A DNA stretch of 64,000 bases from JARKPK01 sp964631235 (GTDB taxonomy: Bacteria; Planctomycetota; Planctomycetia; Pirellulales; Thermoguttaceae). Below the pieces are notes generated by a model. The model worked only from the letters and a program-made list of their open reading frames with translations, did not search any database and was not told where the DNA came from. Within the stretch, counting starts at the first letter, position 1; each line of letters starts with the position of its first letter. The translations under genes were made by a program, and so were the position numbers. Below, piece by piece: positions 53,912-62,883 of this stretch. The stretch lies in the NCBI GenBank assembly GCA_964631235.1, contig CAZVZX010000024.1:15624-79623 (forward strand), written 5' to 3'.

Positions 53912-55109
53912 CGGCCGGACCTCCCAAAAATAGTTCCCCGCCCTTGCGAAAGCGGCCGCGGGGCAGCGAAGCGGCTTCTTTGCGTGTTGTCCCCGCTGGA
54001 ATCGCTTTCCATTCGCTGCGGTGTTTCGATGCGTCGAAAATGCCCTTGTGACGGCAGCCCGACGAACCGTTCCCTGCCGTCTGATCTGAACGGCACGCGG
54101 TCTCGTTGTGCTATTCTATCTCTCCGTTGTCTGCAACTCCGATACCAAAAAATGGCAGATAACGCTGTTGCCTGCTGTCGCGCTGCGGTCGGTGACTATA
54201 AGCGTTTTCCCTGCAATACCTTACAGTGCAGCACTGTTGCCGGTGCCTGGCTTGCCGCGACGGGGGGGCCAGTGGCGGACTGGCCGGTTTGGGCAGACAA
54301 GTCGGGCGGAATCAGCACCATAATGGCAGGAAAGGACGGTTGGAGCCGGACTCCGGCGGCCGCCTTCGTCGGGCGGGGCATTGCGGCTGCCGTCGGCCTT
54401 TCCGGGGGACTTTCGGGGCCAAAAGTTTTTTGGCAGCCCGTTGAAAAACACGATTCCCGCGAGCTCCGGCCGCGAATTCTGCGGAAGACTCGCGCGTCCG
54501 CGAATCCAAGAACGAGTTCTTCAACAGGCCGTTCGGGGCCGGCGACTTTGCAATCCAGAGGAACTTCGAGGTCGTTGTCTGGTTCAATTCCGTAGAAGGC
54601 TGCGTTGAGTTGCCGAGGTTGCCTCAGCGAATCGCGCGGGCGAGTGTGTGGTGCGCGATCAAGAGGGGCGGTGTTGTCGAGTGGGCGACTCATCTCGGCT
54701 TTCGCCGAAATCAATTTTGCGCTGGGACATCATCGGACGGCAGGGGAAGCGGCACGGCGGCCGCGCGACGAAGTGCCGGGCGGTTGTTGTTTCCGGTTCT
54801 TTGATAATGTAGTTGCGGCAGAGTGCGCACCGACCGCCGAGACGCGGCGGCGGAGAGCGTCGGTGCGCGGCGAGAGCGTTGGCGGATCGGCCGGTGGCGC
54901 AGTCGTTGCGATTGAACAGGCCGAGACAACAAGGGCGGCGGGAACGATGGGGAGTGGTTTTTGACACGGGTCTGGCGTACACTGAACGAAGCCGAAATAA
55001 GGCCCGATCTGAGAAAATCCTTCCCTTTGGCCGGCGGCACGCCGGCGACCGCAAGGCTGTTGGTTGCTCGTCCCGCGGGGCGAGCGTTCTCGGCGTTACG
55101 AGGTAACCG
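53912..55109. other. Long intergenic region, contains element A
   Basis: About 1.2 kb without a convincing gene, between the divergent response regulator and sigma factor genes. It contains element A at 54436-54529. Several open frames up to about 200 codons have no protein-like composition and are not called. Confidence 0.55.
54436..54529 (+). repeat. Dispersed element A, copy 2
   Basis: A 94-bp element from GCCCGTTGAA to TTCAACAGGC (9 of 10 inverted), with the core CCGCGAATTCTGCGGAA identical to copy 1 in reverse orientation. Confidence 0.8.
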
Positions 55110-55880
55110 GTGGTTGTCAGCGAGTCATCCGCGCGGCGCTACGCGTTGGATCCCGACGTGCGACTGATGCTCGAAGTTCGCGAAGGCAGCGCGGCCGCCT
55201 TCGAGGAACTGGTTGCGCGCTATCAAGACCGCTTGGTGACCGTGTTAGAGCATGTGGTGGGCGACCGCGATCAGGCGGAAGACCTCGCCCAGGATGTGTT
55301 CTTGCGGATGTACCGCGCCCGAAAAACCTACCAACCGACAGCCAAGTTCGCCACGTGGCTGTTCACCATTGCCAACAACCTGGCGCTGAATGCCGTGCGG
55401 AGTCGGTCGCGACGGCGCGAGCATCAGGTTCCGCTTCGCGATAGCGGGCCGATGGCCGTCGCTTCGCCGGGCCACGGGATCGTCGCCGGTAGCGGTTTCA
55501 TGCCGGCGCGGCGGATCGATAAGGCCGAAATGCGGCAGGTCGTCCGCCGCGCATTGGAGAACCTCAACGAGCGGCAACGGATGGCCGTGCTGCTCAATAA
55601 GTTCGAGGGAATGAGCTACATCGACATTGCTCAGACGCTCGGGCTGACCGAGCCGGCGGTCAAGTCGTTGCTGGCCCGGGCGCGGAGCAACCTCCGCGAA
55701 ATGCTGGAGCCTTATTTGATGCAGGGCCGTGTTCCGGCGTCGGCGGCCGGACTGCCCGATGAATTAGATGCACACAATGCCGCCGCGGATGATTCCCAAG
55801 CGGCTGCCGAGCCGATGGCAAATAGCAGCGACGCGGAAGACGACGAATACAACGAGAACAACAAAAACAAGCACGGGTGA
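55110..55880 (+). CDS. ECF-type RNA polymerase sigma factor
   Basis: A 256-residue sigma70-family protein. Region 2 is AAFEELVARYQDRLVTVLEH, then EDLAQDVFLRMYRARKTYQP and FATWLFTIANNLALN; region 4 is NLNERQRMAVLLNKFEGMSY with the helix-turn-helix AQTLGLTEPAVKSLLARAR. Extra acidic residues (ADDSQAAAEPMANSSDAEDD) form a C-terminal tail beyond region 4, longer than in plain ECF factors. A GTG at 55110 follows GAGG. It is followed by a 14-bp repeat array and then by an anti-sigma-like gene and a DUF3106 gene on the same strand. Confidence 0.93.
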   Translation: MVVSESSARRYALDPDVRLMLEVREGSAAAFEELVARYQDRLVTVLEHVVGDRDQAEDLAQDVFLRMYRARKTYQPTAKFATWLFTIANNLALNAVRSRSRRREHQVPLRDSGPMAVASPGHGIVAGSGFMPARRIDKAEMRQVVRRALENLNERQRMAVLLNKFEGMSYIDIAQTLGLTEPAVKSLLARARSNLREMLEPYLMQGRVPASAAGLPDELDAHNAAADDSQAAAEPMANSSDAEDDEYNENNKNKHG

Positions 55881-55944
55881 ATCGGCGAATGCGCCGCGGA
55901 AGGCGGCCGATCCGATCGATCGGGCGAATCGATTGATCGATCAG

Positions 55945-56028
55945 TGTCGATCGGCGGGTGTCGATCGGCGGGCGTTGATCGATTGGTGTTGATCGATTGG
56001 TGTTGATCGATTGGTGTTGATCGATTGG
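55945..56028 (+). repeat. 14-bp tandem repeat
   Basis: Six exact-period 14-bp units: two TGTCGATCGGCGGG, one CGTTGATCGATTGG and three TGTTGATCGATTGG. The period is not a multiple of three and does not belong to a reading frame. Confidence 0.9.
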
Positions 56029-56063
56029 GGCGTGGACGGATAAAACGGTGATCCCTAAACACG

Positions 56064-56158
56064 GCCGCGAACAACGGAAAGCGGTTCAGAGGGGATTGGG
56101 CGCAAGAACGCCGCTTTGCTGCGTCAGCGGACGCTTCGGCAATTGTGTGGGAATTTTT
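56064..56158 (+). repeat. Dispersed element B, copy 5
   Basis: Starts GCCGCGAACAACGG, then GCGGTTCAGAGG at 56081, and ends GGCAATTGTGTGGGAATTTTT. It ends 77 bp before the anti-sigma ATG. Confidence 0.65.
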
Positions 56159-56235
56159 GGGCCGGCCGCGGGTCGGTCATGGTGCGGTGCCGTTTGGGGC
56201 CTTGGCGGCCCGCGGCGGTTCGGCTGGGTGAAGAC

Positions 56236-56736
56236 ATGTCGGAACCGGTAATCGATCGCGAGCGGTTGCACGAGGAGCTGACGGCTTACCTCGATGGCGA
56301 ACTCGACACCGAGTCGAGTCGTCGGATCGAGGAGCTGATGGCTCGCGATCCGCGCGTTCGAGCGATGATGGCCGAATTGGACGGCACCTGGCGGCTTCTC
56401 GACGCGCTCGACTCGGCCGTCGTGGACGATCGCTTCACGAGAACGACGTTGGAAATGGCGGCTCAGGCCGCGGCCGAGGAACTGAAGAGCGAAGAGACGG
56501 TTCCGCCACGGCGCCGCAGGCTGGCGCTTTTGGGATGGGTGGGCGGCTTGTTGTTGGCTGTCGGAATGGGATTGGTCGCGGCTGCGATGATCCGCTCCGA
56601 TCCAGATCGAGAGCTTCTCGAGCAACTGCCGATCATCGAGAACCTCGACTACTACACGGTGATCGACGACGTTGAGTTTTTGCGGTTGCTTGTCGAGGCC
56701 GACTTATTCACCAACGAGGAACGCGCTTCGCCATGA
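56236..56736 (+). CDS. Anti-sigma-like membrane protein
   Basis: A 166-residue protein. The N-terminal region LHEELTAYLDGELDTESSRR is typical of anti-sigma domains, but the zinc-binding HxxxCxxC of ZAS factors is absent. One membrane helix (LALLGWVGGLLLAVGMGLVA) follows a basic stretch. A periplasmic tail ends VEADLFTNEERASP. It probably sequesters the ECF factor at the membrane. The stop overlaps the start of the next gene (ATGA). Confidence 0.8.
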   Translation: MSEPVIDRERLHEELTAYLDGELDTESSRRIEELMARDPRVRAMMAELDGTWRLLDALDSAVVDDRFTRTTLEMAAQAAAEELKSEETVPPRRRRLALLGWVGGLLLAVGMGLVAAAMIRSDPDRELLEQLPIIENLDYYTVIDDVEFLRLLVEADLFTNEERASP

Positions 56737-58043
56737 ATGCCGTGGGTGCTTTTGCCGCTGTGCGCCGTGGGCGGACCGGCCCACAGGCCGAACCGTCTGC
56801 GCGGCGGCGCGCGCTGCGGTGGGCCGCGGCTGCGGTGTTGCTGTTGGTTTTCGCCGGGGCCGACGAAGGACTGGAACAACGGCGGGCGCGGGTGGCCGCG
56901 ATGTCGCCCGAGGAGAAGGCGGCCTTGCAGGCGCGCTGGGAACGCTATCAGCGGCTTCCGCCGGCCGAACGACAACGGATTGCGCAGTTGCATGCGGCGA
57001 TCGAGGCCGACCCGCAAGCGGAACGGCTGCGCGGGGCGATGCGGCGTTATGTGGAATGGCTGGGCAAGCAGCCGCCGTATGTTCGCGGGCAGTTGGTGGA
57101 AATGCCCGTGGCCGAACGGGTTCGCGCCTTGCGGAAGTTGGCGGCCGATGTGTCGCCGGAGGATCGCCGCAAGGCGGTCGAATGGCTCGATCAACAGGTG
57201 GCGGTTCTCGAGGCGAAGGCGGCGCAGGCCATCCCCGGCGATCGCCGGCAGTTCTTGGCGCGGATGCCCGCCGAACAGCGGCGACGCTTTTGGGTGTTGA
57301 TGCTGCTGGAGCGTTCGCGGCACGGCGACTTGGCGAAGATCTTTCCGATCGATCCCTCGGCCTTGGCCGAGCTGCGCGGCCGGCTTTCGCCCGAAGGGCG
57401 CCGTCGCTTGGAAAACGAAACGCCCGAAGATCAGCTTGAAATCGTCTTCCAGTGGATTCGCACCGAATTCGGTTGGCAGTGGGGGCGAGGCCGGGTGTTT
57501 CCGCAAGTGGACGAAGACCGTTTGATCGAGTTCTTCGAGAAAGAGATAACGCCGGAACAACGCGACTACCTGTTGAACCTGTCGGGCGAGGAAATGCAGC
57601 GCGAGTTGCGGAAGATGTATTTCGCGCGGATGCGTCCCAGCGGTTCGATGTTCGAACCGGAACAGCCGGGCCACGGCAAACGGCCCTCCGGCGGGTCGCG
57701 GGGAGAGGGCCCGCCGCGACCGGAAGATGGCCCTGCGCGATTCGGTGATGGTTCGGGGCGAACAAGCGCCGGCCCGCCGCACGGGGACGGACGCGGGGGC
57801 AGCGGCGATTCGCGGCCTGAAGGGCGAGGCGGCCCGCCCGGCTCGCCTTGGCCCGGGGCCAAACCAAACGGTTCGGGGGCCGCCCCTTTGATTCAACCGC
57901 CTCCTTTCCCCCCGGCCGTGCCAACAGAACGGCCGGAACGCCGACGCGAACGGCCCGAAAACGGTCGGCCCGAGGCTTCCCGCCCTTCAGCGGAGCAAGG
58001 CCCGGCTCCCGCAGCCGACCGCACGTCGTTGCCGCGACGCTGA
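56733..58043 (+). CDS. Exported DUF3106 protein
   Basis: A 436-residue protein of the DUF3106 type. A hydrophobic N-terminus (WAAAAVLLLVFAGA) is followed by MSPEEKAALQARWERYQRLP and repeated helical segments such as RLSPEGRRRLENETPEDQ and EITPEQRDYLLNLSGEEMQ. A long Pro/Gly/Arg-rich tail ends the protein. DUF3106 proteins are helical stress-type proteins of unknown activity. Four-base overlap with the anti-sigma gene shows one operon: sigma factor, anti-sigma, effector. Confidence 0.85.
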   Translation: MNAVGAFAAVRRGRTGPQAEPSARRRALRWAAAAVLLLVFAGADEGLEQRRARVAAMSPEEKAALQARWERYQRLPPAERQRIAQLHAAIEADPQAERLRGAMRRYVEWLGKQPPYVRGQLVEMPVAERVRALRKLAADVSPEDRRKAVEWLDQQVAVLEAKAAQAIPGDRRQFLARMPAEQRRRFWVLMLLERSRHGDLAKIFPIDPSALAELRGRLSPEGRRRLENETPEDQLEIVFQWIRTEFGWQWGRGRVFPQVDEDRLIEFFEKEITPEQRDYLLNLSGEEMQRELRKMYFARMRPSGSMFEPEQPGHGKRPSGGSRGEGPPRPEDGPARFGDGSGRTSAGPPHGDGRGGSGDSRPEGRGGPPGSPWPGAKPNGSGAAPLIQPPPFPPAVPTERPERRRERPENGRPEASRPSAEQGPAPAADRTSLPRR

Positions 58044-58070
58044 GCCGTTTCGGCAACGCGAGGCCGGCCG

Positions 58071-58343
58071 CTATTTGGGCTTCGCAGCCGCTTGCCGCTT
58101 GGGCCGGCTGCCGGGCGCTTGCCGCGCAGGCCGGTTTTCGGGCGCTTGCCGCGCAGGCCCGCCTTTCCCGTGGCCTTGCCGAACAGCCGTTTCTTTGTGC
58201 GAAATAACGTGGCGGTTCGGTTGCCGGCACACGGCGTCCGGGGCGCGACATCGAGTCGTTCGACAGGGCGCGGCGGGTCGTTGTCGGCTTCGGTCGGAGT
58301 CGTTTTCCGGCCCGATGGTCGGCCTCGGGCCTTGTTTCCGCAT
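58071..58343 (-). CDS. Possible small basic repeat protein
   Basis: A 90-codon leftward frame with a basic C-terminus made of three 9-residue units (ARQAPENRP, ARQAPGSRP, KRQAAAKPK) from the 27-bp repeat. It ends 27 bp before the facing gene. There is no ribosome site. Another frame of the same DNA gives GLRGKRPKT-type units, so coding is unproven. Confidence 0.25.
   Translation of the reverse strand: MRKQGPRPTIGPENDSDRSRQRPAAPCRTTRCRAPDAVCRQPNRHVISHKETAVRQGHGKGGPARQAPENRPARQAPGSRPKRQAAAKPK
58085..58165. repeat. 27-bp periodic repeat
   Basis: Three 27-bp units; the second and third (from 58112 and 58139) share CGGGCGCTTGCCGCGCAGGC. The period is nine codons. Confidence 0.7.
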
Positions 58344-58566
58344 AATCTCGGCTCGAAGAAGCTGACAGGCACGTAAGCGGAACGTACAATTGAACATGGA
58401 TTCGGAGAGCGAGGCCTCTTCGTCGGTCGGACTACTGGAACAGCCTGCCGGCTCTTGAATCGGTCCGCTCAATAACGACAGTGGCCGCAAGCAGCCCGAA
58501 GCGGCCTGATCGGTTGTTGTCTTCGCCAGGACGGCATTCCGTGTTCCGCGGTTTCATTGAAGCACC

Positions 58567-61500
58567 GTGACGCCCACTCTCTTTCACATCGCCTGTACGA
58601 CGTGCAAGGCCAGGCTCGCGGTGCGCGACGCGGCGGCGATCGGCGCGATTCTCGAGTGCCCCAAGTGCGGAAGTTTTGTCGAGGTTGTACCACCGGCCGG
58701 TTGGTCGCCGTCTGTCGCGGTTGACGAATCGGCATCGGCCAAACAACCGGCGAAGTCGGCATCATCAATAGATTCTGCGGTGCGATTCGAAAAGCCGTCG
58801 CCGGCTTCGGCCGATGACGGGCGGAAGGCGCCCTTGCCCAACGCGAATGCGGCCGCGTCGCCATCGACTTCGGTGCCGACGGTATCCGTGCCGGCCTCGG
58901 CGCCGCCATCAATGCCGCCGCGAGCCGCGGTTCCGCCTTCGGTGTCGGCGGTGGCGCCGTCGATTGTCGCGACCACGGCCTCAGCCGTTGGAACAGCGCC
59001 CCAGTCAGCGGCAGGTTCGTTGTCGGGTGTGCCCGGAACACCGACTCAGTCGATGCCGGTTCAACCGCCGCCGGCCGCTCCGTTGCCGCCGGGTCGCATG
59101 CCGCCGGCGCCGGCGTTGTCCTCGGCGGCGCCGCCGGCGCCGCCCGTTTCCCCGCCCCCGGCTGCTCCGCCGCGTGCCGATTCGCTTCCTGCTGCTCCGT
59201 CGTGCTCGGCGAGTGCCGCGGCCGCCGGTGCGGTGGGCGAAGCGAGCGGGGGTGGCGTCGGGGCGACTTCCTTCGCCGCGCGATTCTCAGCCGCGTGGAG
59301 CCGAGCCATCGAGTCGCTTGCGCGCCTGTCGTCGATTCATTGGGCGATGATTGCCGGCTCGGTCGCCTTGCTGGGGGTGGCGATTGGGTTGGTCTCGCTC
59401 CGTTCGCAGCGCACGGCGGAACCGGAATCGGGGCCGACGCAGTCCGCGGCCGCCGATGCGAATGCCGCAGGCGAATCCTCGGCCTCGCCAGATGCTTCGA
59501 CGAACAGCGCAGCCGCGGCGCGTACAGCCGCTGGCCCCGACATGCGCTACATCCCGCCGGGCTCGGTCTTGGTGGTCGCATTCCGGCCCGGCCATGGGTT
59601 GGAGCAGTGGGTTTCCCGACCGCCGATGGACCTTTGGGCTGACGCTTGGCGCGATGTGTGCGAGGCGGCCGTCAAGGGGCTTGGACTAAGGTGGGATTCG
59701 ATCGCGCGAATGACGTTTGCGTCCACGTCGGCGGCTGCCGGCGCTTGGCCGGCGCGGAGCGTGGTGTTGATCGAGCTGGTTGAAGGCCAGAACGCCGCGG
59801 CCCTTGAGTTGGCCGGTCGGTCTTCGTCGCTGCGCGTCGGTTCGGCGTCGTGTCGCGAGGGGATTGGCTCCGCTTGGCCGCATCCGGTGGCGGTGGTTGG
59901 TCCGCGGATTTTGGTGACGGGCGGCGCCGAGGCAATGGCGTTGCTTTCGGCCGGGGGCAGCGAATCGGCCGCTTGGGCCGAGTGGTTCCGCGGCGCCGAG
60001 GCCGGCGACTCCGTACTGGCGTATATCGATCTTCAGGCGCATCGGCAGGCTGGTCGGCCGATGCCGCAGCGGGTGTTCGATCTTTGGCCCGACGGCAAGC
60101 AGCCGTGGCATGTGGTTTGCGATGCGCCGCTCGATTTCTGCGTCGCGGTGGAAAGCGGAGCCCGCGCTCGTGTCGCACTCCGTTATGCCACCGAAAGCGA
60201 GGCGCAGCGTGCGATGGCCGCGGCTCAGGAACTGCAACGGGCGTCGGAAGCGGCGACGGCTCGGCTCTTGGCGTCGATCGACCGACGGGTGAAGGACGGC
60301 TCGCTTGGGTCGGAGGCGGCCCAGGCGTACACGTCGCTCGTCGAACAAGCCCGACGCATGGCGGCCGATGCCGAGATCGAGCGTCGCGAGACGCAGGTTC
60401 GCGTGGCGCTGCCGTTGAACATGCCGCTGGGCGCGTTGGCTTCGGCCTTGGGCGCAGCGGCCGCTGCGATGACCGACGATCACTTTGCCGCGGGGCAACA
60501 GGCCGACCAGGCCGTGCTTGCGAAGATTGCGGCGGCAGTGGCGGCATACGAGAAAGCCGAAAAAGCGGCGGTTTCCGGAGCGTTGGGCGGTACCCTGCTG
60601 CCGCCCGAAACCCGCTTGAGCTGGCTGGCGGGCATTTTGCCGCAGATGGGTCATGCCGATTGGCGCAGCCGGCTCGAACCGGGGCTGGCGTGGAACAGCC
60701 CGCACAACAAGCCGATCGCCGGTCGGGAGTTGCCCGAGGTGGTCAATCCGCTGTTCGGGCCGGCCGTGACGGCGGCGGGCTTCCCGGTAACGCATTACGT
60801 TGGGCTGGCCGGTGTGGGCGAGGATGCGGCGCTGTTGCCGAAAGACTCGCCTCGGGCGGGCGTGTTCGGCTACAACCGTTCGACGCGGATCGAGGAGATT
60901 CGCGACGGGGCGTCGAATACGATTGCGCTGATGGGCGTGCGCGACGATTTAGGCCCTTGGGCGGCCGGCGGGCGCGGCACCGTCCGCGCGCTGACGCAGC
61001 GGCCCTACATCAATGGGCCCGACGGATTCGGCAGCGGACTGCCCAACGGAATGTCGGTGGCGATGGCCGATGGTTCGGTGCGGTTTCTCTCGGCCGATGT
61101 CGATCCGCAGATCGTCGAGCAACTGGCGACGATCAACGGCGGCGAACCGGTAACGGCCGAGGTTTGGCAGCCGCGTCCGACCAAGGCGCCGCCGCGGCCC
61201 GATCAACCGGCCGAGGGCCCGGCTGCACCGACCGCGCCTCCCAAGCCGACTGAACCGGTGATCGAATTAGGGCCGAACGCCATTCCGCGTTTGCCCGCGA
61301 CGGTTTCGCGGCTGACCCGTGCCGAGGTCGATCAACGGCTGGCATTGCGGCTCGAACGACTGGAATGGGAGCAGATCAGCCTGTTGCGCGCGGTGGAATT
61401 GCTCTCGCAGATGGCGGCGGTGCCCGTTTCGCTCGATCCTTCGGCGCTGGAATCCCGTTCCCTTTCGCCGTTCGAGCCGATCCGCGTGAGTGTGGCGAAA

Positions 61501-62373
61501 AGAACGCTGGGCGACGCGCTCGACGCGGCGGCCGAGCAGTGCCGTTTGTCGGCCGTTCGCGGGGATCACGGCGTTTGGATCACGCTGCCCGACGACGAGC
61601 GGCGCACCCTTCGCGATTGGGAGCACTCGGTGGCCGACCTAGCCGGGGCGATCGACTTGCCCAAACTGATCGAACGATTCGTCGCGCCCGAGTCGTGGGA
61701 GAAGCAGGGCGGGCGCGGCACGCTGCGATTCGATGCCGGCACGCTCCGCGCGCGGCAGACGGCCGACGTGTGGCGGCAAACGGTGTATTTCGTCGAACGG
61801 CTTCGCGCCGCCCGTGGCCGACCGTTGAAGACCGAGATCGATCCTCAGTTGCTGCCGTTGCAGACGCGGCGCCAGCGTGCGGCCGAGGCATTGCAGCGGC
61901 CCGTGACGGCCAACTTCCGCGACGCACCGCTGGCCGAGATTATCGCCTATTTGGAAGAGGCCGCGCAAACGGCGCTGCTGCTCGACGGTCCGGCGTTGGC
62001 CGAGGCCGGCCGCAGCCCGGCCGATTCGGCCTCGTTGGCCGTAGCGAAGGCGCCCCTGGCCGAGGCGCTGGAGGCCCTGCTTCGCCCGCTCGGGTTGACC
62101 GTTGTGCCGCTCGATGCCGAGGTGTTGCAGATTTCGACGCCGCGGGCTTCGGCCGCCCGCATGCACGTCGAGTTCTATCGCGCCAATCGCCCGTTGAACC
62201 GGCCCGACGAGCTCGGTCAACTGCTTGGGCGGATCAAACGCGAGGCCGCGCCGACCACCTGGAGCGAAATGGGCGGATCAGCGGCGATCTTTTTCGATCA
62301 GCCGTCGGGCTGCTTCATCGTGCTGCAATCGCCGGCGGCCCACGCGGCAATCGAGCGCATCTTGGCCGAGTGA
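58567..62373 (+). CDS. Zinc-ribbon / DUF1559 / STN-like multidomain membrane protein
   Basis: A 1268-residue protein starting at a GTG. In order: a zinc ribbon (Cys10, Cys13, Cys31, Cys34), a Pro/Ala-rich linker of about 200 residues, one membrane helix (HWAMIAGSVALLGVAIGLVS, near residues 257-278), and an extended exported region. A DUF1559-type block follows, ending GMSVAMADGSVRFLSADVDP near residue 840. Two C-terminal secretin/TonB short-domain-like modules complete it (residues about 926-1010, LLRAVELLSQMAAVPVSLD; and 1111-1200, FRDAPLAEIIAYLEEA). Normal DUF1559 proteins have a prepilin signal; here it is replaced by the ribbon and helix. Function is unknown; an envelope-spanning role is inferred. 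Confidence 0.8.
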   Translation: MTPTLFHIACTTCKARLAVRDAAAIGAILECPKCGSFVEVVPPAGWSPSVAVDESASAKQPAKSASSIDSAVRFEKPSPASADDGRKAPLPNANAAASPSTSVPTVSVPASAPPSMPPRAAVPPSVSAVAPSIVATTASAVGTAPQSAAGSLSGVPGTPTQSMPVQPPPAAPLPPGRMPPAPALSSAAPPAPPVSPPPAAPPRADSLPAAPSCSASAAAAGAVGEASGGGVGATSFAARFSAAWSRAIESLARLSSIHWAMIAGSVALLGVAIGLVSLRSQRTAEPESGPTQSAAADANAAGESSASPDASTNSAAAARTAAGPDMRYIPPGSVLVVAFRPGHGLEQWVSRPPMDLWADAWRDVCEAAVKGLGLRWDSIARMTFASTSAAAGAWPARSVVLIELVEGQNAAALELAGRSSSLRVGSASCREGIGSAWPHPVAVVGPRILVTGGAEAMALLSAGGSESAAWAEWFRGAEAGDSVLAYIDLQAHRQAGRPMPQRVFDLWPDGKQPWHVVCDAPLDFCVAVESGARARVALRYATESEAQRAMAAAQELQRASEAATARLLASIDRRVKDGSLGSEAAQAYTSLVEQARRMAADAEIERRETQVRVALPLNMPLGALASALGAAAAAMTDDHFAAGQQADQAVLAKIAAAVAAYEKAEKAAVSGALGGTLLPPETRLSWLAGILPQMGHADWRSRLEPGLAWNSPHNKPIAGRELPEVVNPLFGPAVTAAGFPVTHYVGLAGVGEDAALLPKDSPRAGVFGYNRSTRIEEIRDGASNTIALMGVRDDLGPWAAGGRGTVRALTQRPYINGPDGFGSGLPNGMSVAMADGSVRFLSADVDPQIVEQLATINGGEPVTAEVWQPRPTKAPPRPDQPAEGPAAPTAPPKPTEPVIELGPNAIPRLPATVSRLTRAEVDQRLALRLERLEWEQISLLRAVELLSQMAAVPVSLDPSALESRSLSPFEPIRVSVAKRTLGDALDAAAEQCRLSAVRGDHGVWITLPDDERRTLRDWEHSVADLAGAIDLPKLIERFVAPESWEKQGGRGTLRFDAGTLRARQTADVWRQTVYFVERLRAARGRPLKTEIDPQLLPLQTRRQRAAEALQRPVTANFRDAPLAEIIAYLEEAAQTALLLDGPALAEAGRSPADSASLAVAKAPLAEALEALLRPLGLTVVPLDAEVLQISTPRASAARMHVEFYRANRPLNRPDELGQLLGRIKREAAPTTWSEMGGSAAIFFDQPSGCFIVLQSPAAHAAIERILAE

Positions 62374-62510
62374 CCGAAGCCGGTGGGCGAAGAGCGTCCG
62401 CCGGCAGATCAAGGCGGTTGATGAACGGGCCGACTGCTGCGGGCTGAATTCCCGCCGGCGTAGCGGGCCAACGCCGCCGGCCGCGACTGCCGCGGCAACG
62501 ATCGGTGCGA

Positions 62511-62837
62511 TTACGATGCCGACTGCGGCGGCGAATCCGGCGGCGCCGCCGGCTGTGTCTCGTCGATGCGGCGAATGACGGTGAACTCGTCGATGGTAAC
62601 CCACGTGAGTTCGCCGTCGGCCTTCGCCAGCACGATCACATCGCTGAACACCTTGTCGTCCCAATTGCGGCGGAAATGTTCGCCGTGCCGCTTCCGCTCG
62701 GTGCGCACCACGCGGCCGCGCGTGATCGTCTTCCACTGTTTCATGCCGACGGTAACCAGATGTTCCACCTCGATCTGGTCGCCGGGCGCCAGGGTGGAAA
62801 ATACGCGATAGACATCCGCCGCTGTTTCCGCCGTCAT
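62511..62837 (-). CDS. Conserved small hypothetical protein
   Basis: A 108-residue soluble protein. Its core APGDQIEVEHLVTVGMKQW, GRVVRTERKRHGEHFRRN and DDKVFSDVIVLAKADGELTW looks like a compact beta-barrel and resembles conserved planctomycete proteins I have seen described only as hypothetical. A Pro/Ser tail ends it. The function is unknown. It is transcribed leftward and lies 46 bp downstream of the tail-anchored zinc-ribbon gene, so the two likely share a transcript. Confidence 0.7.
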   Translation of the reverse strand: MTAETAADVYRVFSTLAPGDQIEVEHLVTVGMKQWKTITRGRVVRTERKRHGEHFRRNWDDKVFSDVIVLAKADGELTWVTIDEFTVIRRIDETQPAAPPDSPPQSAS

Positions 62838-62883
62838 CGTATTCCTTTCGACATCTTTCCCATGATCGATTCGTGCCGGCCGC

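Larger units (their letters stand above)
55881..56235. other. Sigma/anti-sigma spacer with repeats
   Basis: A 355-bp spacer containing the 14-bp tandem repeat and element B copy 5. No gene was seen; the spacer separates two genes that would otherwise look like one operon. Confidence 0.6.
58044..58566. other. Intergenic, ambiguous coding status
   Basis: About 520 bp between two convergent or codirectional large genes. It contains a 27-bp periodic repeat that could be part of a small basic leftward protein, annotated separately at low confidence. Confidence 0.4.
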
